A stretch of 64,000 nucleotides of DNA. Origin: CAWGMT01 sp963823675 (GTDB lineage: Bacteria > Planctomycetota > Planctomycetia > Isosphaerales > Isosphaeraceae). This document shows, one piece after another, positions 54,582 to 63,890 of this stretch; positions within the stretch are counted from its first letter, which is position 1; the number at the start of each line of letters is the position of its first letter. Position numbers and translations under genes: made by a program. The DNA is taken from positions 372,001 to 436,000 of the forward strand of contig CAWGMT010000016.1 in the NCBI GenBank assembly GCA_963823675.1. Reading direction: 5' to 3'. Under the pieces are notes generated by a model, which was given only the letters and a program-made list of their open reading frames with translations, did not search any database and was not told where the DNA came from.

Positions 54582-56805
54582 CTATTGCACTCGGTCTTTG
54601 AGAATAGCACGGCAGCAACGGAAATGTTCGGCCTGGTTCGAGGTATATTGGGCATCGCGCAGGTCTACCAGATAGAAGTTGACGCCCGTGAGGTCGGCAC
54701 CACGCAAATCCGCGCCGCGGAGATTAGCCTTGCGGATCTCTTCGGCAGGCTTGACGTTCTGGTCGGTGTAGTCGTCGGTGTAGAACCCGGTACGGCTTCC
54801 CTCACAGGCTATCGGACTGCCCACAAGACCGCTACGAGACGACCCGAGGTGAAAGCTCGCACCCCGGAGGTCGGCATCGCGGAGGTTGGCTTGCGGCCAG
54901 TCGATGTCGGCCAGCCCTGCGTTGCACAGGTTGGCTCCGAGGAAATTAGCCCTTGGCATCCAGGAACCGGTCAAGAGCGCGTTTCGCAAGTCGGCATCGT
55001 GGAAGTCAGGGGCCGTCAGTCGAACTTCCTCGAGGTTGCAAGAAGACAGGTCGGCACCACCGAAGCGAGCTCTCTCGAGCCGGGCCAGCTTGAGTTCCAA
55101 CCCTTTCAAGCACGCGTCCTCGAGGTTTGCTCCGCTTAAGTCGGTGTCGTGGATGTCAGCTCCTTGCAAATCCCCTTTCGAAAGGTCGGCCTCGATCAGC
55201 ACGGCTTCGGCCAGATTCGCCTGCGCAAACTTGGCACGCTTCGCCGTTGTACAGAGGAGATTAGCCCCCCTAAAGTCGGCACCTTCTGCCTCCAAGTCAG
55301 TCAGATTCGCCCCGCGAAGATCTGCGCGACAGAAGCACGCGCGGCGCGCATTTGCACACTCCAAGTGTGCCCCGAATAAATCGGCCAATTCCAGGTCCGC
55401 TGATTGGAGGTCGATACGCGCGAGGTTCACGCCAGACCATTTGACTCTGTTCGAGATAGGCGCCGCACAGCCGCGGCCGACACAAAGGGCCGGGGATCCA
55501 GTCGGGGATCACCGCATGAAGCAGACTGGCAACCGTGGGATGCAGCGTACGATGGTGAGCTTGATCTATCCAGTCACACAGGTGCTGCAATGCCTGGGCG
55601 TTGCCGGTTAGCCGCTGTGCGGCCTCGCGGATCAGTTCGCGTGGTAGCTGCTGGGTAAAAGCATGGTGCGCGTGACCTTGTTCGGCGAGATAGGCGAGCC
55701 GGTCGGCAGCCATCAACAGCATGACCGGCTGGTGGCGAATTAGCCGAAACAACTCCCTGTTGAACGGTACGTCAGCCAGTTCATCTAAAGGCAGATCCGT
55801 CATTGGAATGTGCTGGCCAGATTGGGAAACCTGCGGGATTGCCGTCAGGCAGAGCTCCTCGACCTGTTCCTTGAGCCGATGATTGCCCAGCCGTGCTGCC
55901 AGCTCGCGCCGCAATGCCGAGCGGATATCGGCGATCGACTCGTCAGAGGCCATCAGGTCGAGCACGGCGGTCCAAAGCTCAGGGATACCTCGGAGAAAGC
56001 CGCAATTGCCGGACTGTTTCAATCGGGCCATGACCGAGGGACAACGCTCGCGATGAGCCGCCAGCAAGTATTCGATCACGTCATCCTGGTTCCAGCGAGC
56101 CAGTGGATACGCGGCCACCCGCTTCGATTGCGGCACCTCAAGCGCGGTGGTGATAATCAAGCTGTGGCCAGCGTCGTCAACTGCCAACTCCGAATCATCG
56201 AGTAGTTGGACCCGCTCGTGCATCCACGGTGGTAAGATTGCCGCCAGGTGCCGTAGCGCAGTCGATTTGCCCGAGCCCGGTCCACCGACAATCTGGACGA
56301 GACCGCTTGCACCATTCTGGATTAATGGCCCGATCTCATCCTCAAGGAGAACCGCCTCGCTGGTACCAGGGGAAATGACACGAGGGCGAACCCTGGCACG
56401 CTCGATGGGCAGTACCCCGATCTCGATCACAGGTACTACCGGCTCCTCGGCCTCTGCGTTCGGTACTGTCCATTCTTCTTCGCGCCCACTGTCAAGCCAC
56501 GGATCCCAGAGCTGTGGTGGAGGCTCGCGTGTTGGCTCCCGAGCCGGCAAAGCTGCCCCGGGCCGCCACACGCCGCGTCCCAAGCCCACAAACAGGCCCA
56601 GAATTGCGCCCACGGCTCCAATCAGGTAAACCTGGATCCGCAAGCTTTGCGCGCCACCCACTCCCAGTGCAGCTAATACCAGTGCGGCAGCAGCAGCCAA
56701 AACCATGCCGGCACCGACAAACGCCACAAGTCCTGGGAACACATCTCCGTGAATGGGGATGTTGCCTCCCCTGCCGCGATCCACGTTCCGCCCGACCATG
56801 GCCAT
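54582..56805 (-). pseudogene. Membrane NTPase (NACHT/STAND-like) with C-terminal pentapeptide repeats, frameshifted
   Basis: Start ATG 56803-56805 (MAMVGRNVDR) has GAGGAGG six bases upstream. Two membrane helices (about 24-50 and 58-80) precede a P-loop domain with Walker A GGPGSGKST (174-182); a clear Walker B acidic pair is not seen. A helical region follows (about 300-440, LNGNAQALQHLCDWI-like). The frame then meets pentapeptide repeats: AYLEQ in frame one, and after skipping one base near 55457, VNLAR IDLQS ADLEL ADLFG in frame two, continuing for about 40 repeats to 54582. A one-base insertion thus splits a protein of about 735 residues. The build fits a membrane-bound signal-transducing NTPase. 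Confidence 0.75.
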
Positions 56806-57004
56806 CGTTTCCTCCTCGAATCGATCGACCTCTCTCAATTCGCCGAAGGTTGGTTGCCCCTTATGATCCTTGTAAAATCGGTGCGGCCCAATCCCGAACG
56901 GACACGCGCCTTGAAGGGAATCGCTCACTGGGTTGCTAGTTCTACGGTAGTCTGAGGGTGTGAGCTGAATCAAGCGTTCACACCACCTCCAATGTGGGAC
57001 ACTG

Positions 57005-58081
57005 ATGAACCCGACGAAATTCTTGCGGGCCGTTCCCAACAAGCGCGAGTTCGTAGCCAGGACGTTAGGGTGCCTTGGTGCCCTGGACGTCCTCGAGCGC
57101 ACAACAGCCACATGGAAGCCTGGCTTGACCGTGGTCACCTACCATCGAATCGCCGAGCCAGCAGCGAACCCCTTCTACGACCCCGTGATCTCGGCCACGC
57201 CCGACTCATTCCGTGCCCAGATCAACTGGCTCTGCAACCGAACTCGCATCCTGACACTGGACGAGCTCATCGACCGGGCCCAAGACGGCTCGCTCGGGCA
57301 CGAGCCCATGGTGCTAGTTACTTTTGACGATGGGTATCGTGATAATTTCGATGTGGCCGTGCCCATCCTCGCCGAGCGCAATGTGCCGGCGACGTTTTTC
57401 ATTCCAACCGCATTTTTCGAGACACCTCATCTCCCCTGGTGGGATGAGATTGCCTATGTGATCAAACGGACACAGATTTCTCGTTTTACGCTGCAACGAA
57501 GTCTCGCGGAACGAGCATGCCCATTGGAGATCGATCTCGAGATGATGGCGCGAAACACGGCGATCATCACGATCATTCGCGCTGTGCTCGATGATACCAT
57601 TGACGACACGCGCCGGTTCTTAGACCAGCTCGCGGCACGCGCCGAAGTCGCCGTTGATGCAGAATCCCTGGGCCGCTCGCTTTTCATGAACTGGGATCAG
57701 TTACGGCGGCTGGCCGAATCGGGAGCCGAGTTCACGATCGGCTCGCACTCGCACAGCCATTCGAATCTGGCTCGACTTGACGTTGATTCCCAGCGCCGGG
57801 AGTTGACCGAGTCGAAGCAGATCCTGGAGACCCGTGTTGGCCGTGAAATCAAGGCATTTGCGTATCCGTACGGCTGGCCTGGCACGTTTACGAGCGGCAC
57901 CAAAGCAATCGTCGCCGAGGCTGGTTACCGCCTGGCTTTCGCGTCGCGCGAGGGCGTGACCAGAGCTGGTTCTTTCGACCCGTTGGAAATCAGCCGGTTC
58001 GGCGTCGGATCGGGCGACTCCGCCGTCCTGCTTCGCGCCCGCATCGTTTTGCACGCTGCGTTTGGGAAGTCGTTCCTTTAG
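57005..58081 (+). CDS. NodB-type polysaccharide deacetylase
   Basis: 358 residues. The NodB domain opens with VVTYHRIAEP and has the catalytic TFDDGY (Asp 108 and 109), PATFFIPTAFFE, the metal-binding HSHSHSN and FAYPYGW. A helical insert (about 150-225) is typical of the larger bacterial deacetylases linked to exopolysaccharide or O-antigen loci. No signal peptide is obvious, so it may act in the cytoplasm or at the inner face of the membrane. It is divergent from the NTPase gene and convergent with the metallophosphoesterase. Confidence 0.87.
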   Translation: MNPTKFLRAVPNKREFVARTLGCLGALDVLERTTATWKPGLTVVTYHRIAEPAANPFYDPVISATPDSFRAQINWLCNRTRILTLDELIDRAQDGSLGHEPMVLVTFDDGYRDNFDVAVPILAERNVPATFFIPTAFFETPHLPWWDEIAYVIKRTQISRFTLQRSLAERACPLEIDLEMMARNTAIITIIRAVLDDTIDDTRRFLDQLAARAEVAVDAESLGRSLFMNWDQLRRLAESGAEFTIGSHSHSHSNLARLDVDSQRRELTESKQILETRVGREIKAFAYPYGWPGTFTSGTKAIVAEAGYRLAFASREGVTRAGSFDPLEISRFGVGSGDSAVLLRARIVLHAAFGKSFL

Positions 58082-58095
58082 CCGCCGTCGTTGCG

Positions 58096-58920
58096 TTACA
58101 CCAATGTGATCAGAGCGACCTCAGGGCGGCAGAGAAACCGGACCGGCGGTGCGATGGTCCCAACGCCCCGCGTGACGAACACCCGGCAGCAAGGTCCCTG
58201 TACCAAACCATGAAGGTATTTTTGACCATAGCGTGAGGGGACAATCGGCGCCCCGAAGCCGGGGACGATAACCTGCCCGCCGTGGGTATGGCCGCTCAAG
58301 ACCAGGCCGACGCGCCGATCGCGAATGGTCTCGACGAAGTCCGGATTGTGAGACAGAAGCAGCACAGCATCGTGTTCGGTGGCGTCGCCCAGGGCAGCAG
58401 CCAGGTCCTGCCGGTCGGTCCAAAGGTCGCCCACACCGCAGATCCGAAGCCGGCTGCCGCTGCGTTCCAGCCAGATGCCCTTGTTGTTGAGGTCGACGAG
58501 CTTTGCATCGGCCAGCGCAACGCGAGAGAGCGGCTCGTAACCGCGGTTGTCGTGGTTACCGCGTACTGCGAACCGACCCAGTTTTGCCTCAAGCTTTCCA
58601 AGCTCCTCGATCCCGGGAGCAATGTATCTTTCATGCTGGTGAACGTAATCGCCCGCCAGGACAACAATGTCGGGCTCCAGCGTGTTGGTCATCGCGACGA
58701 TCTGGCGAACATAGGCCAGCGGCACAAACGGTCCGTGATGCACGTCGGCCAAGAGCGCGACCGTTGTGCCGCGAAATGGCGGCGGCAGGTTCGGCAACGC
58801 GATTGTCCGCCGTGTCAGGCGGCACCATTTCGCCTCCAGGAACGGATAGGCTGCCCCGCAAGTCGCAACTGAGCCCAGCGCCGCCAGTCCTACCTTCTTG
58901 AGAAGCCGCCGTCGGTCCAT
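58096..58920 (-). CDS. Tat-exported metallophosphoesterase (YkuE-like)
   Basis: 274 residues from ATG 58918-58920 (MDRRRLLKKVGLAALGSVAT). The twin arginines and hydrophobic stretch suggest Tat export. The calcineurin-like signature runs ALLADVHHG (first metal ligands), VLAGDYVHQHE, AVRGNHDNRG, LLLSHNPD and GLVLSGHTHGGQ, all intact, so it is a two-metal phosphodiesterase. Family members act on lipid-linked pyrophosphates such as UDP-diacylglucosamine, but the substrate here is unknown. An ATG three codons earlier (58929) is possible. It is convergent with the deacetylase gene, 14 bases apart. Confidence 0.87.
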   Translation of the reverse strand: MDRRRLLKKVGLAALGSVATCGAAYPFLEAKWCRLTRRTIALPNLPPPFRGTTVALLADVHHGPFVPLAYVRQIVAMTNTLEPDIVVLAGDYVHQHERYIAPGIEELGKLEAKLGRFAVRGNHDNRGYEPLSRVALADAKLVDLNNKGIWLERSGSRLRICGVGDLWTDRQDLAAALGDATEHDAVLLLSHNPDFVETIRDRRVGLVLSGHTHGGQVIVPGFGAPIVPSRYGQKYLHGLVQGPCCRVFVTRGVGTIAPPVRFLCRPEVALITLV

Positions 58921-59271
58921 TGCTTTCACTCCATTCAGCGATCCAAAACGCAGGCGTCATGCTCGCGCCACCGTGCCAGAGTTTACTCGAAAAGACCGCA
59001 ACCGTCCCGACACATTGTGGCCTTAGATAATGCGTCGTTCCGTACGACTGGATAAAATGCGTAAATCAAACCCTATCATTGCACTGCCAAAAGCTGGTGA
59101 ACACAGGCAGGTCAACTCCAGTGCAATCAACTTGGTGAGTGGATTGAGCGAAGGCCGGATTGCGCGACTGCGGCGCAGGTTGACGCTGATCGGCCAATCC
59201 CGTTACGATCGGCAAGGTCTCTCTGCATGAGGTATGACAAGATTCCGCACCTGAACCATGAAAATAACCCG
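58921..59271. other. Divergent intergenic region upstream of surE
   Basis: 351 bases between the phosphoesterase start and surE. It is somewhat AT-richer around 59040-59100. I see no hairpin, repeat or convincing small gene; a 66-codon open frame (59030-59230) has neither a ribosome site nor a recognisable product. Confidence 0.45.
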
Positions 59272-60033
59272 ATGCAGATCCTGTTGACGAATGACGACGG
59301 TGTTTTTGCCCCTGGCTTGCGTGCTCTGCGCAAGGAACTGCTGCGGCTGGGGGAGGTGACTGTGGTGGCCCCGGCCATGGAGCAAAGCGGGGTGGCACAC
59401 TCAATCACCCTGCTGTCGCCGCTGGTTGTCAAGCGGGTGGAGGATGTCGACGGTGCCACGTTGGGCTGGATGGTCGAGGGCAGCCCGGCAGACAGTGTCA
59501 AGCTAGGGATCTGTGAGTTGATGTCGCGCCCTCCGGACCTGATCGTCTCGGGAATCAATTCCGGCTCCAACGCCGGCATCAACGTACTCTACTCGGGCAC
59601 GGTCGCCGCAGCGATCGAGGGTGCTTTCTTCAAGATCACGAGCATTGCGGTATCACTCGAGCTGGCCGAGCACTTCGACTATCCGCATGCCGCCCGGCAC
59701 GCGATGCGCGTGATCGAAAAAATTCTGGCCAACCGGCCTCCCAACGGCTCTCTCTTCAACGTCAACCTGCCGGCGCATTCACGAGGCGAGCCGAGGGGAA
59801 TCCGCGTCGTCCCCATGGGGCTGGGCCGCTACGGCGAAGGCTTCGAGCGCAGACAGGACCCTCGAGGACGGACTTACTACTGGATGACTTACAACCCGCC
59901 CTATCATCTCGAGGGGCCCGAGACCGACGTGACGAGCTTGTGCGAAGGCTATATCACCGTCACTCCGCTCCACTTCGACCTGACTCGGTATGACTACATC
60001 GCCGAACTCGCTCGCTGGAAATGGCAAGACTGA
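59272..60033 (+). CDS. surE: 5'/3'-nucleotidase SurE
   Basis: 253 residues from ATG 59272 (MQILLTNDDGVFAPGLRALR), the canonical SurE start; an upstream ATG at 59227 adds 15 non-conserved residues. The metal-binding Asp pair is at 8-9, VVAPAMEQSGVAHSITL follows, and DLIVSGINSGSNAGINVLYS with its metal-binding asparagine is intact, as is the TVAAAIEGAF segment. SurE removes phosphate from nucleoside monophosphates under stress or in stationary phase. The stop lies 23 bases before the following lipoprotein start, so both may share a transcript. Confidence 0.93.
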   Translation: MQILLTNDDGVFAPGLRALRKELLRLGEVTVVAPAMEQSGVAHSITLLSPLVVKRVEDVDGATLGWMVEGSPADSVKLGICELMSRPPDLIVSGINSGSNAGINVLYSGTVAAAIEGAFFKITSIAVSLELAEHFDYPHAARHAMRVIEKILANRPPNGSLFNVNLPAHSRGEPRGIRVVPMGLGRYGEGFERRQDPRGRTYYWMTYNPPYHLEGPETDVTSLCEGYITVTPLHFDLTRYDYIAELARWKWQD

Positions 60034-60056
60034 ACCCGCACCCAGGGGAGAAACCC

Positions 60057-60680
60057 ATGCGCGCCCGAACCCGTCAGCTTGGTCTTCAACGCCACATGCG
60101 TGCCTCAACGGGCTTTCTAGCTCAGCTCACCATCGCCACCCTTGTCCTCACGGCCGCGGGTTGTGAGGAAGAGATGCGCAATGTCGGCAAGAGGCCGCAA
60201 ACCAGAGCGCTCGAGCAAACGGGTGTTTCCCTCGGTTTTGACGAGGAGTCGAGGCCTGTGGCTCGCCCTCAGTCACAACAACCTCAGCCGAAGCCCAAGC
60301 GGCCGACCGATTCCGGACCGATTATCGGCCAGCGAACACAGCAAATCCAGAGCGCCGCCGTCGAGCAGCAAAAAGGAGGAGCAAGGACCGCATCGACCAA
60401 GATCACCGCCAAGGATTACATCTCCCTCCAGGGCAACGCGTACGTCACGATCATCGGCCGGACGTCGATCCTGAAGATCCAGCAGGCCTTGGATCTTTAC
60501 CATGCCACCAACGACCGCTACCCCAAGGATCTCGACGAATTTATGAACGAGATCATCAAGGCCAACAACATCGCCCTGCCCAAGCTACCTCCCTATCAAG
60601 CCTACGGCTACGACGAGGCAGAGCATAAGCTCGTCATCCTTGAGTATCAGGCGCTCAAGGATCAGCCACTATCGCGATAG
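60057..60680 (+). CDS. Lipoprotein with pseudopilin GspG-like C-terminus
   Basis: 207 residues from ATG 60057, preceded by GGGGAG; an ATG at 60021 overlaps surE. The signal ends in a lipobox (TLVLTAAGC). A proline- and glutamine-rich linker leads to ILKIQQALDLYHATNDRYPK, similar to the ALxLYxxxNGxYP segment of type II secretion pseudopilins, though the prepilin leader is absent. So it may be a periplasmic protein that borrowed this fold. Unknown role; no secretion genes are adjacent. Confidence 0.65.
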   Translation: MRARTRQLGLQRHMRASTGFLAQLTIATLVLTAAGCEEEMRNVGKRPQTRALEQTGVSLGFDEESRPVARPQSQQPQPKPKRPTDSGPIIGQRTQQIQSAAVEQQKGGARTASTKITAKDYISLQGNAYVTIIGRTSILKIQQALDLYHATNDRYPKDLDEFMNEIIKANNIALPKLPPYQAYGYDEAEHKLVILEYQALKDQPLSR

Positions 60681-60759
60681 TTTGCGCAGAACCCGATTCC
60701 GGTTGGCCGTAATTTGATCGATTGGGTTCCGGGTGGATTGAAGAACGGCCGGTCCCGGC

Positions 60760-61446
60760 TTAGCGCCGATTGCGGGAAATTCCGTCCGACGAATGAGAGA
60801 CATCGGGCCGGGCCATGCCGACCTGCCTGAAGCGGCCGCCGCGCAGGCCGCCTGGCGGAGAGGAAGCAGGCAACGGCAAGGTTCCATACGGCATCCTGAT
60901 CGGGGTGATCCGACACACCTTCCAGATGCCCGAACCCGTTTCCTGAAAACCCAACGACCAGTCGGTGGTCGCCGAGCCCCCCTCGATCGTCGTGAGCGCT
61001 GTGTTCAGGCTCCCTCGCGCAAAAACCCGAAATTCGGCGCTTCCCCTCCGCGCTTGACTACCAGCACTGGTCTGCAAACCAGTGATCCGCACGAAGTCGA
61101 AGTGGGCATTGCTCAAATTGGACCGGATCAAGCTACGCGTCTCCTCGTCTGAAAGGGTGAAGTCCCCTCTCGAGTACTGAACGTGCGGCGACATGTGGGC
61201 AAGCACGCCATCGACATCGGATTCCAGCACCGCACGCCGCAGATCGTAGACGACCTGCTCAATCCGTTCATTGTCGGTCACCCAGAGCCATTCGACGACC
61301 ACCACGACCAAGGCCAAACCCAGTGAGGCTCCCACGTAAATCAGGTACTTGCCCTGTTGTGTGACCCGTAGCGCGATCAAGAAAGCCCCGGCTAGAACCA
61401 ACAACGCCCCGGCCGCCACCGTGGGATCCTCAGAAAAATAGGTCAT
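60760..61446 (-). CDS. Two-helix membrane protein with SnoaL/NTF2-like domain
   Basis: 228 residues. Two membrane helices occupy about 8-27 and 34-52 (AAGALLVLAGAFLIALRV, YLIYVGASLGLALVVVVVEW). The soluble part (about 60-190) starts with VYDLRRAVLESDVDGVLAHM and has the alternating pattern of a SnoaL/DUF4440 cone fold, including WSLGFQETGSGIWKVCRI at its end. A glycine-rich, probably disordered tail closes it. It is the last gene of a minus-strand set with the alpha/beta hydrolase. Function unknown. Confidence 0.65.
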   Translation of the reverse strand: MTYFSEDPTVAAGALLVLAGAFLIALRVTQQGKYLIYVGASLGLALVVVVVEWLWVTDNERIEQVVYDLRRAVLESDVDGVLAHMSPHVQYSRGDFTLSDEETRSLIRSNLSNAHFDFVRITGLQTSAGSQARRGSAEFRVFARGSLNTALTTIEGGSATTDWSLGFQETGSGIWKVCRITPIRMPYGTLPLPASSPPGGLRGGRFRQVGMARPDVSHSSDGISRNRR

Positions 61447-61481
61447 CGGATCGGCTCCTCAAATCCATGGAACAGATCAAT

Positions 61482-61667
61482 TCAAACCACGACCCAGTGG
61501 ACCAGCACAACGGCACTGGCTACCGGTGCTGCGACATCTGTAAGACACCGTATCTCGATTCTATGCCGGCTTCCCGTCTTCGGAAAGGGGGCGAGCTGTA
61601 AATTGATCGAATCGGCTTGTCCTGCCCAGACTGGCACGGCCGTCGGCCCGATATCAAACTGGCTCAT
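61482..61667 (-). CDS. Possible small protein coupled to the alpha/beta hydrolase gene
   Basis: 61 codons from ATG 61665-61667, which overlaps the hydrolase stop as ATGA; the frame ends at 61482. The product (MSQFDIGPTAVPVWAGQADS ... ASAVVLVHWVVV) has no recognised motif and a hydrophobic end. The four-base overlap is the same device used elsewhere in this window, which is the main reason to list it. Codon use and homology would be needed to confirm it. Confidence 0.35.
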   Translation of the reverse strand: MSQFDIGPTAVPVWAGQADSINLQLAPFPKTGSRHRIEIRCLTDVAAPVASAVVLVHWVVV

Positions 61668-62854
61668 TTGTTGGAACCGTCTGGACCGGACGGGGCTGGG
61701 GGAACCTCTCTCTTCCCGGGCGTGTTTGGTTCGGCTTTGTCTCCCTTGGTCTTCTGGGCACCATCGGCCTTGGGAGCGTCGGCTGCTTTTTTGGGCTGGT
61801 CCTTGGGCAGGTTCTTCAGCTTGTCCGCCGGCCGGGTATGGGCCACTGTTTGGATGTCGCTGTAGGTCACGGGAGTCAGGTTGAGCCGTGGCTCCCACTC
61901 AAGGGCGCGGCCCCGAAGTGTGGTGTCAAGGAAGCGGAAGATGGCCGAGGTCACCTTGGGCTCAAGCCGCATTAGCTTGTAGCCGCTGAGCGGCGATGAG
62001 GGAAAGAGCTCGACCTTGTTCAGCCGGACTCGCTCGACCAGATGGCGGACAGATTGCACCGCGTCCTTGGACGGGTTGTCGCGATCTCCCGCCAGCAGTA
62101 AGAGCGGGACTCTGGGGGCGATGGCAGCCAGGACGTGAGTCAGGAGAAATCCAGAGCCTTCAGGTTTGGGTGAGATCAGCACCATTGCGCTCAAGTCGCT
62201 CGGCCGGCCTTCGACCGTTACTGCGGCACCGGGCTGGTATGCCCAGGCGGCTGCAAGGTTGGCGGAATCACCCAAGGCAATCACTCCCAGCTTCGCCAGA
62301 TTGAAATCACCTCGATTGTGTCGATCGACCAGAAAGAAGTACGCTGCCTGAAGGTCCTCAACCAGGCGCGGACGCTCGTTGTAGGACAGAGTCCGACGCG
62401 GGTTCTGACCCTGTCCGCGCAGGTCCATGCTGAAGACGGCGTATCCCAATCCCTGAAGGTGCTCTGCCAGCCCTTGGCCCTTGAGCTCGTGCACGGCGTC
62501 TTCGAAATCCTTGCGCGACCGGCCCGACTCGTGCACGAGCATGACCACCGCTGCCGCAGAGCCGAGCTTTGAGGGATAAAACGAGGCCGCAAGAGGCGAT
62601 CCGTCGAACCCGCGCAGGCGAAACGTGTAATGAAAGCCTTTGCCCGCGACCGGGGCTGCGCCCGCGGCTTTGGCGAGCGCATCTCCTGCCTCGGGACGAG
62701 CCTTCTGCAACGGGACGCCGCCCTGGTCACGGCCTTGGCCACGCGCCGGCCGCTTGGGACGTTGCCCCTGCGCCACGGCCACTCCGGTCGCAGTCAGCAG
62801 GGCCACAAGCGCCATGTATAACGTCCAGCCCCGCGCCTTGTAGCTGCTTCGCAT
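61664..62854 (-). CDS. Secreted alpha/beta-hydrolase-fold protein
   Basis: 396 residues from ATG 62852-62854, after a GGGGGG run. A signal peptide (TLYMALVALLTATGVAVAQG) and a basic, disordered stretch precede the fold (about 70-330). VVMLVHESGRSRKDFEDAV, YAVFSMDLRGQGQNPR and IALGDSANLAAAWAYQPG are seen; the nucleophile elbow is GDSAN with serine. VPLLLLAGDRDNPS suggests the acidic residue of the triad; the histidine is not clear. The last 70 residues are a lysine/proline/aspartate-rich tail. Possible esterase or peptidase of the periplasm. Confidence 0.72.
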   Translation of the reverse strand: MRSSYKARGWTLYMALVALLTATGVAVAQGQRPKRPARGQGRDQGGVPLQKARPEAGDALAKAAGAAPVAGKGFHYTFRLRGFDGSPLAASFYPSKLGSAAAVVMLVHESGRSRKDFEDAVHELKGQGLAEHLQGLGYAVFSMDLRGQGQNPRRTLSYNERPRLVEDLQAAYFFLVDRHNRGDFNLAKLGVIALGDSANLAAAWAYQPGAAVTVEGRPSDLSAMVLISPKPEGSGFLLTHVLAAIAPRVPLLLLAGDRDNPSKDAVQSVRHLVERVRLNKVELFPSSPLSGYKLMRLEPKVTSAIFRFLDTTLRGRALEWEPRLNLTPVTYSDIQTVAHTRPADKLKNLPKDQPKKAADAPKADGAQKTKGDKAEPNTPGKREVPPAPSGPDGSNK

Positions 62855-63245
62855 CGTAATCCCCCCTTGCCTCCTATCGGGTGCTTCCCACATTCCTTCG
62901 CTTTTCCTGGGATTCTCGCCTTCCTCAATCGTAGAATCCAAGAAGACAATGAACAAGCGCAAATCATCCTTGCGTGAAAGTCACAAACACACTGGCGACT
63001 CACTCGATTGTCGTGATCCGCCGGCCCTATGGGAACACGTCAAGAACACGGGCCCTGCTTGGTGATTGGATTCTTCGACGCTGAACTGTTGCACTTGCGT
63101 CTATCCAACTAATCTGCTGTAGTATGTTCGAAGTCCTGTCAAGGCCTATGATAGCCAGACACCATGTTGACGTTTAGGGCTGTCAAAAAACGTCCCGCGT
63201 CAGGGAGCCGACATCGAGCCCAGGATTTGCAAGGTAGGAAGCAAA
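62855..63245. other. Divergent intergenic region before the PEP-CTERM gene
   Basis: 391 bases. Promoters for the hydrolase and the PEP-CTERM gene should be here. AAGGTAGGAAG lies just upstream of ATG 63246. Nothing else is recognisable; it is AT-richer around 63100-63190. Confidence 0.45.
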
Positions 63246-63890
63246 ATGAGCACTCAGGCCAAAGGCGCGTTGATTCTCGTTGGCCTGACGACACTCGGTG
63301 CGTTGTGTAGTTCAGGGTTGGAGGCCAGAGGGTCCTCGATCACCATTACTGGACAACAAAGGCCAGGAAGCGGTGACCCAGTCTACGAATACATCTTCGA
63401 CGTTACTCTGCAAGCCAATTCCTCGATTCAGTCAGGCGACTCTTTCACGATTTACAGCCTCATTGGAATAATCCCGGCGAATTTTCCAGCGCCCGGCGAT
63501 CTTGGTTCGAGCGCAATGGCACCCAGCGTGGTTTGGTCGCCGACGATTGGTCTTCCCACGCAGTTGTTGTTTCCCTATGCATCAGACGTAACGTGGACGT
63601 ACAACGGCAGCATTCCGATCCAGGCTACTTCGGCACCCGTCGATCTGGGGCAATTCATCGTCGAGACAGCCTTCAGTTTTCAGAGCCCGCCTTACGCAGA
63701 TGGTGCGCTCATCGACTACTCCTACAACATAGGCGGGCAATCCAGTCCGGGATCGGGCCTCTTCCCCATGTCCGTGCCTGAACCATCCTCGCTGTTCATA
63801 CTTTTGACTGGTACTGGTGTCGTGTTGCTGTTTCCGCTAATCTACCGGCAGCGCTGCCGTCGTCGCCAAAGCCAGCTCCGCGTGGCTTGA
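63246..63890 (+). CDS. PEP-CTERM sorting-signal protein
   Basis: 214 residues. A signal peptide (ALILVGLTTLGALCSSG) is followed by a beta-rich, serine/threonine/glycine-rich body (SSITITGQQRPGSGDPVYEY, SFTIYSLIGIIPANFPAPGD). The C-terminus has the sorting signal: VPEPSS, a hydrophobic helix (LFILLTGTGVVLLFPLIY) and a basic tail (RQRCRRRQ). Such proteins are processed by an exosortase (EpsH/XrtA type) and displayed or secreted with exopolysaccharide. No exosortase gene is present in this window. The stop abuts the convergent gene. Confidence 0.85.
   Translation: MSTQAKGALILVGLTTLGALCSSGLEARGSSITITGQQRPGSGDPVYEYIFDVTLQANSSIQSGDSFTIYSLIGIIPANFPAPGDLGSSAMAPSVVWSPTIGLPTQLLFPYASDVTWTYNGSIPIQATSAPVDLGQFIVETAFSFQSPPYADGALIDYSYNIGGQSSPGSGLFPMSVPEPSSLFILLTGTGVVLLFPLIYRQRCRRRQSQLRVA

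Noticed and set aside
59030..59230. 66-codon plus-strand frame upstream of surE
   Set aside because: No ribosome site, no conserved motif, and composition like the surrounding intergenic sequence.
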